DNA from: Siniperca chuatsi
Lineage: Eukaryota; Chordata; Actinopteri; Centrarchiformes; Sinipercidae
NCBI RefSeq assembly: GCF_020085105.1
Contig: NC_058047.1
Span: 17,163,501-17,227,500 of the forward strand
Length of the DNA stretch: 64,000 bases
Direction of reading: 5' to 3'
In this document: positions 47,299 through 57,805 of the stretch, one piece after another
How the letters are laid out: each line of letters starts with the position of its first letter
Numbering within the stretch: position 1 is the first letter of the stretch
The notes under the pieces: generated by a model
The model's input: only the letters and a program-made list of their open reading frames with translations
The model's database searches: none
Told to the model about the DNA's origin: nothing
Translations under genes and position numbers: made by a program

Positions 47299-47317
47299 AC
47301 ACACACACACACACACA
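47299..47317. repeat. (AC)n microsatellite
   Basis: About nine AC units in the rnf11-cdkn2c intergenic region. Confidence 0.9.
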
Positions 47318-47467
47318 TACATCGTTTCAGTTAGGAGTCAAAGAAAACAAGGAAGTTGTGCAGATAAATGACCTTTACAAATGTCCTTTTTCCCTGTTGA
47401 ATAAACTGAAAGTCACTTTTGTCATTGTCATTAGAGGGTCACAGGAGAATTGTCAGAGGCCTTTGAG

Positions 47468-47469
<2 letters not shown>

Positions 47470-47527
<58 letters not shown>

Positions 47528-47530
47528 CAC
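47470..47530. repeat. (CT)n(CA)n compound microsatellite
   Basis: A CT run passes into a CA run with one interruption (acaaacac). It lies in the rnf11-cdkn2c intergenic region. Confidence 0.93.
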
Positions 47531-48469
47531 TGATAAAAATGGGAACAAGCAGGGATATTAATTGCTGTCTTTTATTATGTCATATTATAAGACCTTTGAT
47601 GCTTTGGCAATATTTAAATGTTTTACATTCACATTAATCAGCCAGCAGAAGAAGAAAGAAAGAGGGGTGTTTTTCAGTAGCGGTGAGCAAGATATTAGAG
47701 AAACCTCTCAGTTAAATGCAGCATCCTTACAAATGACGATATGAGTTGAGTCAGTGTGTCTTTGACACAGTGTAATAGCCTGAACATTATAAACTCAATA
47801 GGACTTATTGTAGTGCAGTTTTACTGGTTTGCATTAGATTCTACAGGTGCACCTAGTAACTCAGTGGATATTAGGCATTGTTTTGATAGATAGTCACTCT
47901 GACAGTCAGTGACTGTATCCTCATTGTATATAAATGGAACAAATTAGGAATTTGGCAACAATGTCACATTTTGTACACAATTCAAGCCTCCTCTGAAGTC
48001 TGATCTGACATCATCTGATTTATTTTGACACTCAGAGTTCCCAGATGTTACTGACTTAGTGTTGAAACATAACAGCAGCAGTGAAACTTCCTTAATGCCT
48101 CTGCATTAACTCTCTGTGGCTTTGTCTGTACTGGTCACACCATAAGGCTGCAGAGAAAATAAAATAGCTGCACGAGGATACCAGAGAATATATGAAGGTG
48201 GCTCTCAGATAAAGACAGAATCCAAAAAACTATTAGAACCAAACATTATCATGAACCTTATATTAATCAATGTTATTGTTGTTTTTATTTTGGCATCCCA
48301 ATTTAGCATATTTTTTTAAACTTATGAACATGTGCCGTTCTCTCCAAACAGCATATGCAAATGTACATACATGTGTCATTTCAGAAATATAACAAACAAA
48401 GGATTTTAGAAAATATAGAGTAAAATGTTAAAATATCAGCAAAAATACAAGAGCTGACAGGCATAAGCA

Positions 48470-48504
48470 TTAGGTTTCATCTTCATCCTCCTCCTCCTCT
48501 AACT
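48470..48504 (-). other. Possible last exon of an unrecognised minus-strand gene
   Basis: On the minus strand a good acceptor (ctctctttcacag) precedes a short frame reading L-E-E-E-E-D-E-D-E-T-stop. An AATAAA lies 185 bases further on (48289-48284, minus). Acidic tails of this type end several nuclear proteins. No upstream exon could be joined in frame, so this may be chance. Confidence 0.2.
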
Positions 48505-48892
48505 CTGTGAAAGAGAGAAAAGATTGAATGAGTTTAATTTATCTTAATGCAAACATAAACACTAATAAAGCAATAATAGGCTAAATAAACACAATAATAT
48601 AACAGCATACAATATGAGAAATAAACATTATAATAGTGTATATATTTTACTATGGCACACAGATCCGTCCAGGGAACTAAAAGAAGAAATCAGCCTGGTA
48701 TGATTTTGTTTATCATAAGTCATGACCAAAATATGATTTTGAAAAGGAAAGAAAATGAGGCATTGCCAAAAAGAAGCTCCATAAAACTCCACCTGTGCTA
48801 TCAGAAAAAGAGTAGACAGTTCTCCGTGAAAATTTTTAATTTTTGAGGTATAACAGGTTTGACCAGCTTCAGACACAGACTCGCTCATTGTC

Positions 48893-49090
48893 TCAGGTCT
48901 TGCTGTTTTTCAGCCTCCTTCTCACACTGTCCAGCCAATCCAAACTCTGTATAGTTGGGTCGTCAAATGACTCCCGGATTGACGCCCATATATGGTTAAC
49001 TCCTCCTCCTTCTTTTCCTTTTTTCCCCCTTGTTAATCGAAAAAATAACCTGCCCACCTCTTGCTCAGCCTCGCCTACAGGCCTGCACAC
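48893..49090 (-). other. Unrecognised protein-like open frame
   Basis: A minus-strand frame of about 65 codons with balanced composition, including HIWASIRESFDDPTIQ and SLDWLDSVRRRLK, reads more like protein than the chance frames around it. It is preceded on the minus strand by an acceptor-like ttgtgtgcag. It could be an exon of an unknown gene or a relic of a transposon protein. No family is recognised. Confidence 0.2.
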
Positions 49091-49406
49091 AAGGACCTTT
49101 GAATTATTTTAAACATGGCTTCAGCTTCAGTCTCAGGTCACCTGGGCAGAGCGGAAGAATGGCTGCATAGTACAACATCATAGGTGACACAGGTGAGAAA
49201 TATAAGCTAAAGCGTTTGTTAAATTATAACATATCGTTACTGTGTTTTATTTGTCATCTTCACTTAGACAGGAAGATCAAAATTATTCCAATCACAACAA
49301 AAATATAGAGGATACTAACGTCACTCACTTTATTTATGTGCAACTGACATTGTGCATCAGTGTTATGCTGCATCGCCTAAACAGTGTGCTTTATTGCAGT
49401 CCATTG

Positions 49407-49659
49407 ATGGTGTGAGACAGACAGGCAGAGAGCGAGAGAGATGCGCGTACACACACGCTCATGGGGCAGACAGGGAGTGTGCATTAAAAACAACACACTA
49501 AAAGAAAGTTTTATTATATATTATATAATAAATATTTATTATATATGGTGTGAGACAGACAGGCAGAGAGCGAGAGAGATGCGCGTACACACACGCTCAT
49601 GGGGCAGACAGGGAGTGTGCATTAAAAACAACACACTAAAAGAAAGTTTTATTATATAT
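49407..49659. repeat. Recent tandem duplication, 115-bp copies, 138-bp period
   Basis: 49407-49521 and 49545-49659 are identical base for base, separated by 23 bases of TA-rich sequence. Identity over 115 bases shows a recent duplication or an assembly artefact. A frame crossing both copies translates to the same peptide twice but has no sign of being a gene. Confidence 0.93.
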
Positions 49660-51512
49660 ATGGATCCTCTGTTTTTGAAAGTATACAATTTGTACAGCCA
49701 TTATGTTAACAAATAGAGGAGGTTACAGTTTATAAACACGGTGACCATAAGGTACAGTAGTTCTGGGGTCAGTAATGATCATGTCTTTGTTTCTGAACGT
49801 TAAACAAGCCGTCCAACACACAATCAAAACAGCTAATGCAGCAGTGTGTGGTAGGCTTAGAGCCGTGGCTGGAAATAACTCGGCATTTTTAAGCTTTTGT
49901 TAATGAAATGGCTTTACAAAAGAATTTAGCTAGAGCATTAATTTGACAGCCTTTCTCAAATAACATTAGATTTAAACAGAGCAGTAAAAATATTCTTTCA
50001 TTAAGTTTTATTAAATTAATGCAATATCACAACACTTAGACCTATTTAGATTTAAAATAATCAGGTTGTAGCTAAACGGTTGTAATGCACTGCAAAGTGG
50101 CTATATACAACAATAATAATAACGGCACACTGATGAACTTGTTTTTCTGCTTCCTTTTAAATGTGTGTGCTTGAATGTTCTTTTGCATGTTCACTCGCGG
50201 AGCAATAACTTTCTCACACAACAAACGATCAGAACTCTCTGGATTACTCTCATGTGGTTTATGGCACTTGGACATTGCATTGACTCACATTCATTCCCTG
50301 ACATTTTGCAATAACCATATTCTTAACCATATGCCTGACCTAAACCAACCTTTTAACATTTGAATGGTTGAACTTTATTGTCTCGAAACTGGTAAGCCCC
50401 TATAGCGAGATTGTGTGTTCCCGTGAATAACCAAAGCAAATACACACACAGAGAGAAAGAAAGATACAGAGTTCAGAAGAAGCATCAAGATGACAGTGAC
50501 TTTGACTTTCGATACCGTCGAGTCGAGGTTAAACCTTTGTATGCAGGCCATGTGTAGCCACGTTGTGACTAAATACTTTAAGGCTTGTCGTATTTTGAAA
50601 CTAGTGTAATCATTTCGCTAACATTTAGTAAACAAAAATCTGAACATGAGAGCACGGCCATACCCACACTTTCAAATGGCTGGTAGCTAAATGATTCATT
50701 TAACTGAACGATATCCTTTCATCATCATGACAACACGACTGTCAAACATCACAACGTGTCATGATATTAGCTACACGGTGTTTAACTTCAAAGTCAGACT
50801 GAGAAGGAGGCGGGCAGCGCAGGGCAATATGTTCTACAACGGGGCGTTCAAAAGCTCATTATTAAGTTTAGTTCAAAACAAAACAAAACCAGCTCGTGTT
50901 TATTTATTGCAGGCTATAGAATAATATTTTGAAGTTTGCTGGAGACGTATGACTGTAAATAATACACATATCAGGAAACAGTCGTCATATAGAAATTGTG
51001 ACAATCCGTTTTATACATGGTCTAAAATGTGCTCAGACGTCCCCTCTGCTGCCGCTTCAGGCAGAAGAGGGGACGAAGCATATAGTCCTAATAGGGTTAT
51101 TGTTGCTTTAAATTCAGAAGCCCCAGTTCTCTGTTACTGTTGTTTTCACACTTTTCTCAATTTTTTGTTCTAGTGGAGTAACAGAAATATTCTTTATTCG
51201 TAAAATTTTATTAGCGAAACAGCATATACAGGACTCCTCTGACTACTTCCAAAACAAGTCCACAACTGCATATTGAAAAGGATATATACATATTGAATGG
51301 CAGTATTCTTGTAGCCTACTGTGAAGCTTGAAGAAAGAATAAAGAATCTTTCTTTAAAAGTAAGACCTGGATTTATGGACAGTTATAGGTTATTTTAACA
51401 AATGAGAAAAAAAAACTTAGAATGGACATAACATCAAAAACTTCATAACGACAAGACTTGTTATATATGCTGTTGCATTACTGTACAGGTAGCCTACACC
51501 AGTAACTGCAGA
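49660..51512. other. cdkn2c downstream region, no further gene seen
   Basis: Probably includes the cdkn2c 3' UTR on the minus strand just below 51513; on that strand AATAAA-like words occur near 51330-51350 (plus-strand ttctttattc at 51190 and others), none decisive. It also contains the hairpin at 51039-51074. Confidence 0.3.
51039..51074. repeat. Compact hairpin, 15-bp arms, 6-base loop
   Basis: GTCCCCTCTGCTGCC (51039-51053) pairs with GGCAGAAGAGGGGAC (51060-51074) with one mismatch around the loop gcttca. GC-rich in AT-rich surroundings; it lies about 440 bases beyond the cdkn2c stop on the minus strand and may be in its 3' UTR. Confidence 0.8.
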
Positions 51513-54070
51513 CTACTCACGTGAGCTCAAATACTCGTTGATGTATTTGACAGTGGCCATCCTCCTGTGGTGGAGCGCGAGCTGTCCGGCGGTGTATCCC
51601 AGATAGTTGGGCGTCCAAGGGTTCGCGGTGCGTTCGATCAGCAGCTGGACCACCTCCAGATGGCCCTCCATGGCGGCCAGGTGCAGCGGCAGGTTACCTT
51701 TCTCATCCACGAGGTTCGTATCTGCCCCGCCATCCACCAGCGCGCGCACAGAGTCTATGAATCCCTGGCGTGCGGCGTCGTGCGTCACGGTGAGGCTAAG
51801 GACCGGGTCACGTACGTTGGGGTTTGCCCCCGCCGCGAGAAGAGCCTCAACCACGGCGGTGTTCCCCAACATCACCACCTGCACAAAGACAGACGGAGGA
51901 GGAAAACAAGCAGATGAGGGAGATGGTGGATGAGAAGAAATGAGTAGGTCGAAACATAGGCCTGTAGGCTACAACCTAACCATAATAGGCTAATAGCCTT
52001 TAAGGCTATTATTTATCACTAGCTTATTATAGACTATTAACCCTGTACTGCATACCATTTGTCCCTCATCACTCCTCCCACATTTAATTTTTATTCCTCC
52101 TAATGAAGTGCAGGAGTAGGTATGATGTAGGCTATGGGGGGACTGCATGGTCTGAGTGGAAGGGAAGATACATTTCACAAACATATGTACATGTGTATTT
52201 GAGTATTTGATAGGTTTTTGAGAAAATAATATATATAAAATATATATATTGTGCAGTTAGGCTACTTTTCAAAGTAGTATTGTGCTTAATGGACTTGTAA
52301 TGTGATGTAAAATGAAGGTCTTGGTCAATGTTTTTTTATGAACATATCGACTGAAATTCACAGGCAATGGACACAGTGACATTCTATGTCTGTTATAAAA
52401 TATAAAATTATAAATATATAAATAAAAAATATAAATATAGATCTAAATATAAAATTATACTTTCTGCACAATCTGTTACAATTATTAAAACTGTGCTTGC
52501 TCTGAACAAATACTTTATAAAAACAAATAAAAAGAGTGCTTATTTCTAATGTATTTTACCCAATAAATGTACTGTAAACTATCAGATTTTCCTTGGTGTT
52601 TTACTACCCTACATGGATATGAACTCTGACCCCCAGAGTGACAATTTTGATCATTGATACATTATCAGAGCCTCAATCTTCCAAAAAAATGTTTTATGAA
52701 AAACTATAATGTGTGCAGTAGAGGGTTAACATGGTCTGTACCACATATCACATTCACACTGGATGGCAGAACTGCGCATTAAAGTAACTAAGCATTCACA
52801 CACACGGGAGCAATTTGGGGTTCAGTGTCTTGCCCAAGGACACTTCGACGTGTGGGCGAGGGGAAGCCGGGATCGAACCGCCCGATTGATGGACGACCCG
52901 CTCTACCACTAAGCCACAGTCGCCCCGTACTAAGCCAAAGTCGCCCCATTAATAGATTAGTGCGATAGTAATAATGGTCTATTAACAATTGGACACTATC
53001 AAAAAGAGACCAAGGGGTGATGTAGCTTTTTTCAACATTGAAACAAAATTAGAGCTGCATATGAAATGTGATTTATTATTAAGACGAAGAGACTAAAAAG
53101 ACTCCACTGCAGTGATCATTTTAAGATACCCTTATTATTATTACTATTACAATCATTACTAGTACTGTTAATAGTAATATGAGTATCACTATTAGTGACT
53201 TTTGCCAGTATATGACTTCTATGCAAACTGTATTAGAAAAAATCTAGGCCTGTATAAATCCAAGCAGGGACAGGCATATTGTGTAACTAAGAGAGCCCCA
53301 CAGCCACCATTTTCTCAGCACCACCATTTTGTCATTCCTTTCTCTCACTCCACCAGTAACCTTCAAATTCAATTTTGCTTTGTAGCATGCATTTCCTTTA
53401 TTACAATAATACTAAAATGGGCTTATTCGTTGTTATATCTCAGTAACTTCTTTCTCAGGATCTAGTGCAAAATCTATGCTCAAACTACATTAGGTTGTGA
53501 TAAAATAACATCTTCTCGTTCCATAAAAAAACCTCAGATGTATTCATATTAATCTACACTTTTATAATAATCTGAGATGAAATAATTTATAACAGCAAAA
53601 CTGTGAATTTCAGAATGATTTTGGTAAGCTATGTAGCCATTTTGTTTGACTTAGTGTATCCAGATGCTACAAAGACCAAACTCTTCTCTGCCATCTGTCC
53701 AGAGATTTCTTCATTTGAAACGATTTATATCTATTTAGACTATTTAATTTTATGTAATGATGATAACAAAGTCTATTTGAAGATAAAATGTGACTAGGCC
53801 TTATATCCTGTACAACAGTACACAAAAATAAGGAAGTCAAACATGCTACTTGTCTCACTAAAGTAAAAAAATAACATAAAAAGATATATTTTTCCAAGTT
53901 CACTTTCACAAACTAATTTGAAAGCGGATTATACTAACCTGCAGTGCAGTTCTCGTGTATTTATTAAATCCATTAACATCTGCTCCATTTTCCAGCAAAA
54001 ACAACACTTCAGGTAGCTTTCCACTGGCAGAGGCATTGCAGAGCTTGTCAGCTAGTGACGTGTCAGCCAT
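51513..54070 (-). CDS. cdkn2c: Cyclin-dependent kinase 4 inhibitor C, p18-INK4c (spliced, 165 aa)
   Basis: Two coding exons on the minus strand: 54070-53939 (44 codons, ends TALQ|gttagt) and 51878-51513 (starts VVMLGN after ttgtgcag, ends in TAG). The split after '...RTALQ' is the intron position shared by INK4 genes. The product is a chain of ankyrin repeats: about residues 5-36, 37-69, 70-102 (THDAARQGFID), 103-135 (GNLPLHLAAMEGHLEVV) and 136-165. Length 165 compares with 168 in human p18, and the GNLPLHLAA-EGHL stretch is p18-like. INK4 proteins bind monomeric CDK4/6 and block their pairing with cyclin D, holding cells in G1. Placement between rnf11 and faf1 supports cdkn2c over cdkn2a/b or cdkn2d. 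The last repeat (Ala-Gly-Gln-Leu-Ala-Leu-His-His) is the most diverged. The ATG context is strong (A at -3, G at +4). Confidence 0.92.
52215..52600. repeat. AT-rich low-complexity stretch in the cdkn2c intron
   Basis: Repeated 'aaatataaa' and 'tatatata' words, densest at 52225-52250 and 52395-52460. No coding potential. Confidence 0.6.
52798..52948 (-). mobile_element. tRNA-derived SINE, minus strand
   Basis: On the minus strand the A-box region TGGCTTAGTGGTAGAG (52916-52901) and the B-box GGTTCGATCCC (52879-52869) have tRNA-like spacing. They are followed by gtgtccttgggcaagacact and aaattgctccc, shared with the copy at 14265. The 5' end (cgacttt/tggcttagt) is repeated once at 52930-52948. 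It lies in the cdkn2c intron. Confidence 0.8.
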
Positions 54071-54115
54071 TCTTGTAAAAAATATAAAGAGATAGAAGCC
54101 AAGGTTTTTGAAGGG
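54071..54115 (-). other. cdkn2c 5' UTR segment after a predicted acceptor
   Basis: On the minus strand a strong acceptor (cattttttttccacacag type, AG ending at 54116) lies 45 bases before the ATG, suggesting that the 5' UTR is spliced and the promoter lies further upstream. A weaker acceptor (tttttacaag) sits next to the ATG. Confidence 0.45.
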
Positions 54116-57100
54116 CTGTGTGGAAAAAAATGTAGAATCCAGGAGGCAGTCTGGTCAAGTGTATATCCTAGGCACCACCCTCCTACCCTTACATCATACA
54201 TGGGCTTGACCTACCAAAACCTATCAAAGACCAATGCTATGAAAAAAAAAACATAATAAGAGCCATGTCTCACTGGAACATTTTACCATGCTTTATATTT
54301 CAAGAATCTACAGCAAAAGCTTTTAAGAAGCAGCTAAAGAGGTTCTTGAAGACAGGCCTGCAAAATAAATAAGTACAAAAGGCTTCCTTTGATTTGTTGT
54401 TTTTTTGTTTGTTGCTATATGGATGTTTAGATGAACTGAGATTATTATTGTTGTTTTGTTTTTGTATATTTTTGTAATATTGATTGGTGAGGAACAATAG
54501 GGACTATTTTGTATATATATAAGGCATGAATAACTAATACAGTTTCCTGTTTCAGCTTCTCTCCCATGCTGAAAGACTAAACAATGATATGGTTATGGAT
54601 TACTTTTTACTTTTACCCAGCAAGAATTTGCAGATGTGCATTTTACACAATGATAGGCGAGTTATGAAACTTCACTTTCACATCTTATGGCATCAATATT
54701 TTCGTGCCCAATCAGTATCGAGACCAGTCAATAAGTCCCCCTAGCTCTATGATCTGCACAATGTTATCTCCAAATTCAAATGGATCAGTAGCCAATTACT
54801 TTAAAATTTTCTACATGCTCCTATAAAGTTATGTTAGTTATGCAATTCAGCTCCAAAGCATATTCTGCTACATCTGAGTGACTGGCATACTCATTTTTGA
54901 TTTTGTTTGTGGTATTGTGCGTAATAATTATGTGGAAACAATGTAAAAACAACAATTATTTTCCCACATATTGAGAGAGCACTATCTCACAGCATGGTCT
55001 TGTGACCCGATTTTTTTTTTTAGCGGCTGATTTGGGGGAGATGCTGAATTTAATATTTAACTAGATATCTTAATGTGTTTCTGTCTTCCCACAGAAGCAA
55101 CACATATTTACAATAGGCTAAAACATTTTTGTATACATAGGATATAACCTACCTGCAGCTATAATAACTTTAGTAGTCCAAGCTTAAATTTGTAGGATTG
55201 ATGTTTGAAAAAAACCCTTACTTTAAATATGATTAAAACCGTAACACAAGCCTTCCTCCATGTAACTGGTCATTGGGTGCCATCCTACCGAGCCGAACGC
55301 TGAAAAAGCAACACAAAATTTCAATAACAACAACAACAACAGAAAAATAAATGCATTTACATAAAATGGTTACATCTACGCATATTATCAAGAGATGTGA
55401 TGTCACTTCCCGCTCATTTTCAAAAGATTTTGCCAACATGTAAAAAGTGCGTTTCTGTATTCGGCTGCCATCCTGTTATAATGTCAGCATGCAAACTGAG
55501 AGATTGAGAGAGGACAGCCAATCAGCACGAAGATCACACAATCACGAGATTCATTTGATTTTCAAAAGTAAACATACCGAATTCGATGATCCTCCATGAA
55601 CAACTGTCACAACGATGTCCGATTGAATTTCTTTCAAAATTTGGTACAGGCTAAATATCCAAACACAGCTTAGCTCCTGATTAAATATCGTCACTGACAC
55701 CACAAAGCATGGTTCATCTGAAGTGTAGATTGAGCTGTAGGAGGCAGGATGTTCGCCTTTACAGCTTGACTGAGTAAATAATTTGAAATACTTACCAAAA
55801 AAAGATGAGATGGCGTGATTGGATAGAGCTAAATGATAGGCGGGAGCTTTGGAAAAGAAACCATGATGCTGTAACAACGCAACGTTGATAAAGGTGCCCG
55901 CATTCATCACTGCCATATGGAGATTTTATGCCAGAGAACACCGTCACATTGTAGCATATTGATATAATCAGTGAGCCTTACTTTATCTGTATTTATAATT
56001 TCCAGTGAAAGAGCAAGAGAGGCTTTTTATAGGCTAGTGTCATCGGGTATCTTTCAGTTTCCTTTCATCATGCCGCCATCTAGTGATGGGACTTTATATA
56101 ACCTCAAAGCCTGGTTAGGTGTCTGCTGCGGCGCTGAAGTCAGGTGTGTAGGGATTCACTGTGTACTCACATAAAGAATTCATGCGTCACCCTTCACGCA
56201 GGAACTAGTAGTGCATGAGGATATGCGCACTGACAGGATTTATACATCAAGCCTACACAGACCTTTGCTAATGAGATTTAGTGTCATATACTGTAGCCTA
56301 TAACACTGCGGAAACAGGTAATAGGTAATAATAAGGTCAAATCAGGTCATGTGACTGATGTTCTCAGGTGTAATCGGTCAATAGGCTGTTAAGATACGCA
56401 ACATGGTGCGTATAGTTGCTGTGAGTAAAGACCCAAAATTTGGTTTTGCGCTTATTCGGTGCCGGAGGTGGAACACGCTTTGTCCAGTCAAGGACAAACA
56501 GGCACTTGTCGTCACACGCATTCATAGTTGCGGGAATTAGAAATCCTCTTGCGCTATCGACTGACATTTGAGCGCATCAGTCGCGTTTGTTGTCTGCGCA
56601 AATGGAAAAATCAATACTTTTCAGTCCTCCAATTGTCCGTAGGCCAATTATTATCTGTCCGAAGATATAGAATGCTCTAAATGATAAAACAAATTACCGC
56701 GACAGACATAAAGAGATTTACACTGGTTCATCGTAAAACTGTAGGTTATTGTTTGTTCCATCACCCTGGTGCTGCATCTGATCGGGGACCTGTCTCTTGC
56801 TAGGCCTACATTCATGTACCCTGTCCTATTTCTTCTCTCGCTCCACTGCCATGTCCATCATCGTTGGCTTGACCCTGTCTTCCCTAACAGGGTAGATTGT
56901 TTATTTTTGTGCCACTACTGATAGCTGAAGGGCACGTGACTCAGGGGCCACTGGGGTTTATGAATCAAGGTAACAGGCATAGGGCCTATGTCTGCTTTTG
57001 CGCACACACTCTCGATTTGTATGCATTTGCATCATGTCATCCAGACTGTCCCCTGTCTTCTGACCTGCTGCAGCATTGGATCAGTGGCTCTCAAAAGTGG

Positions 57101-57480
57101 GGTGAGAAGGACCACAGACAACATTAGGCTACTCTGACCTCAACGCCTACATTTAGACTATAACAGGCCTGTAAAAGCTCTGGAGTCCTTTGGGACAAAA
57201 TCACATTAAGTCAGGGACCTCGTGCTGAAAGTATGTGGAAAACCCTGGCTTACAGAATATTAAATATGTAGCCCATAGTGTACATTTTTAGCTACTGTAA
57301 AGGTACGCTGCCCAAGACAAGATAACCTGAACCTACAAACTGAGCAGACGCACTAAGTGTTTAAGCACAGAGTGAAACGAAGCTTCTAAGCATATTGATA
57401 TGGGGAAAGGAAATATGGTCTAACGTCTTTTCAGTGCCGATAGCATGAAAAAGACAGACGGTCATGTTTATATAGCAACA
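54116..57480. other. Region between divergent cdkn2c and faf1
   Basis: No coding exon is supported. It probably contains the non-coding first exon and promoter of cdkn2c (see 55407-55522). The open frames here lack domains and splice support. Confidence 0.4.
55407..55522 (-). promoter_or_regulatory. Candidate cdkn2c promoter elements
   Basis: TTCCCGC at 55407-55413 matches the E2F consensus TTSSCGC, next to a CRE-like tgatgtca, and a CCAAT box lies at 55518-55522 with gattgg near 55817. INK4c is a known E2F target, so an E2F site is expected. The location is inferred from motifs only. Confidence 0.3.
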
Positions 57481-57805
57481 GAAAAGTCAACTGTAAGTAA
57501 CGTTAGCAAGCTCACGTCCTCGGCTCGAGTTTTTACAACATCTGCAGCCACTTTACGTCAGCCGTAAAGCAATGGACTAGATGACAATAATGATATGCGA
57601 TAACTGAGCACTGTAACGTTACTTTACAGAATTTTGACTATCGGAAGAGGTTAAATCCCGATAAAGTTTGATATTTCCAATTTGCCAACTTCTCACTCGT
57701 CGCCACGTCTAAGCAAAGTATTTTATTAACACTCCGTGTCCCTCTGTGAGGCGAGAAAGCGACGAGAGCCAGTGGAAGAAGAATTGCTTTTAGCCAGTCA
57801 TTGCC
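57481..57805 (+). promoter_or_regulatory. Putative faf1 promoter and 5' UTR
   Basis: Locally CpG-rich sequence with a CRE-like TTACGTCA at 57553-57560 and several acgtt words, ending in gacgagagccagtggaagaag just before the ATG. No TATA box is close. Confidence 0.45.

Noticed and set aside
49441-49716. 91-codon frame with a repeated peptide
   Set aside because: It simply crosses the perfect tandem duplication; no other coding evidence.
51567-51933. Long plus-strand frames at the cdkn2c locus
   Set aside because: Antisense shadows of the GC-rich ankyrin exon, which is clearly coding on the minus strand.
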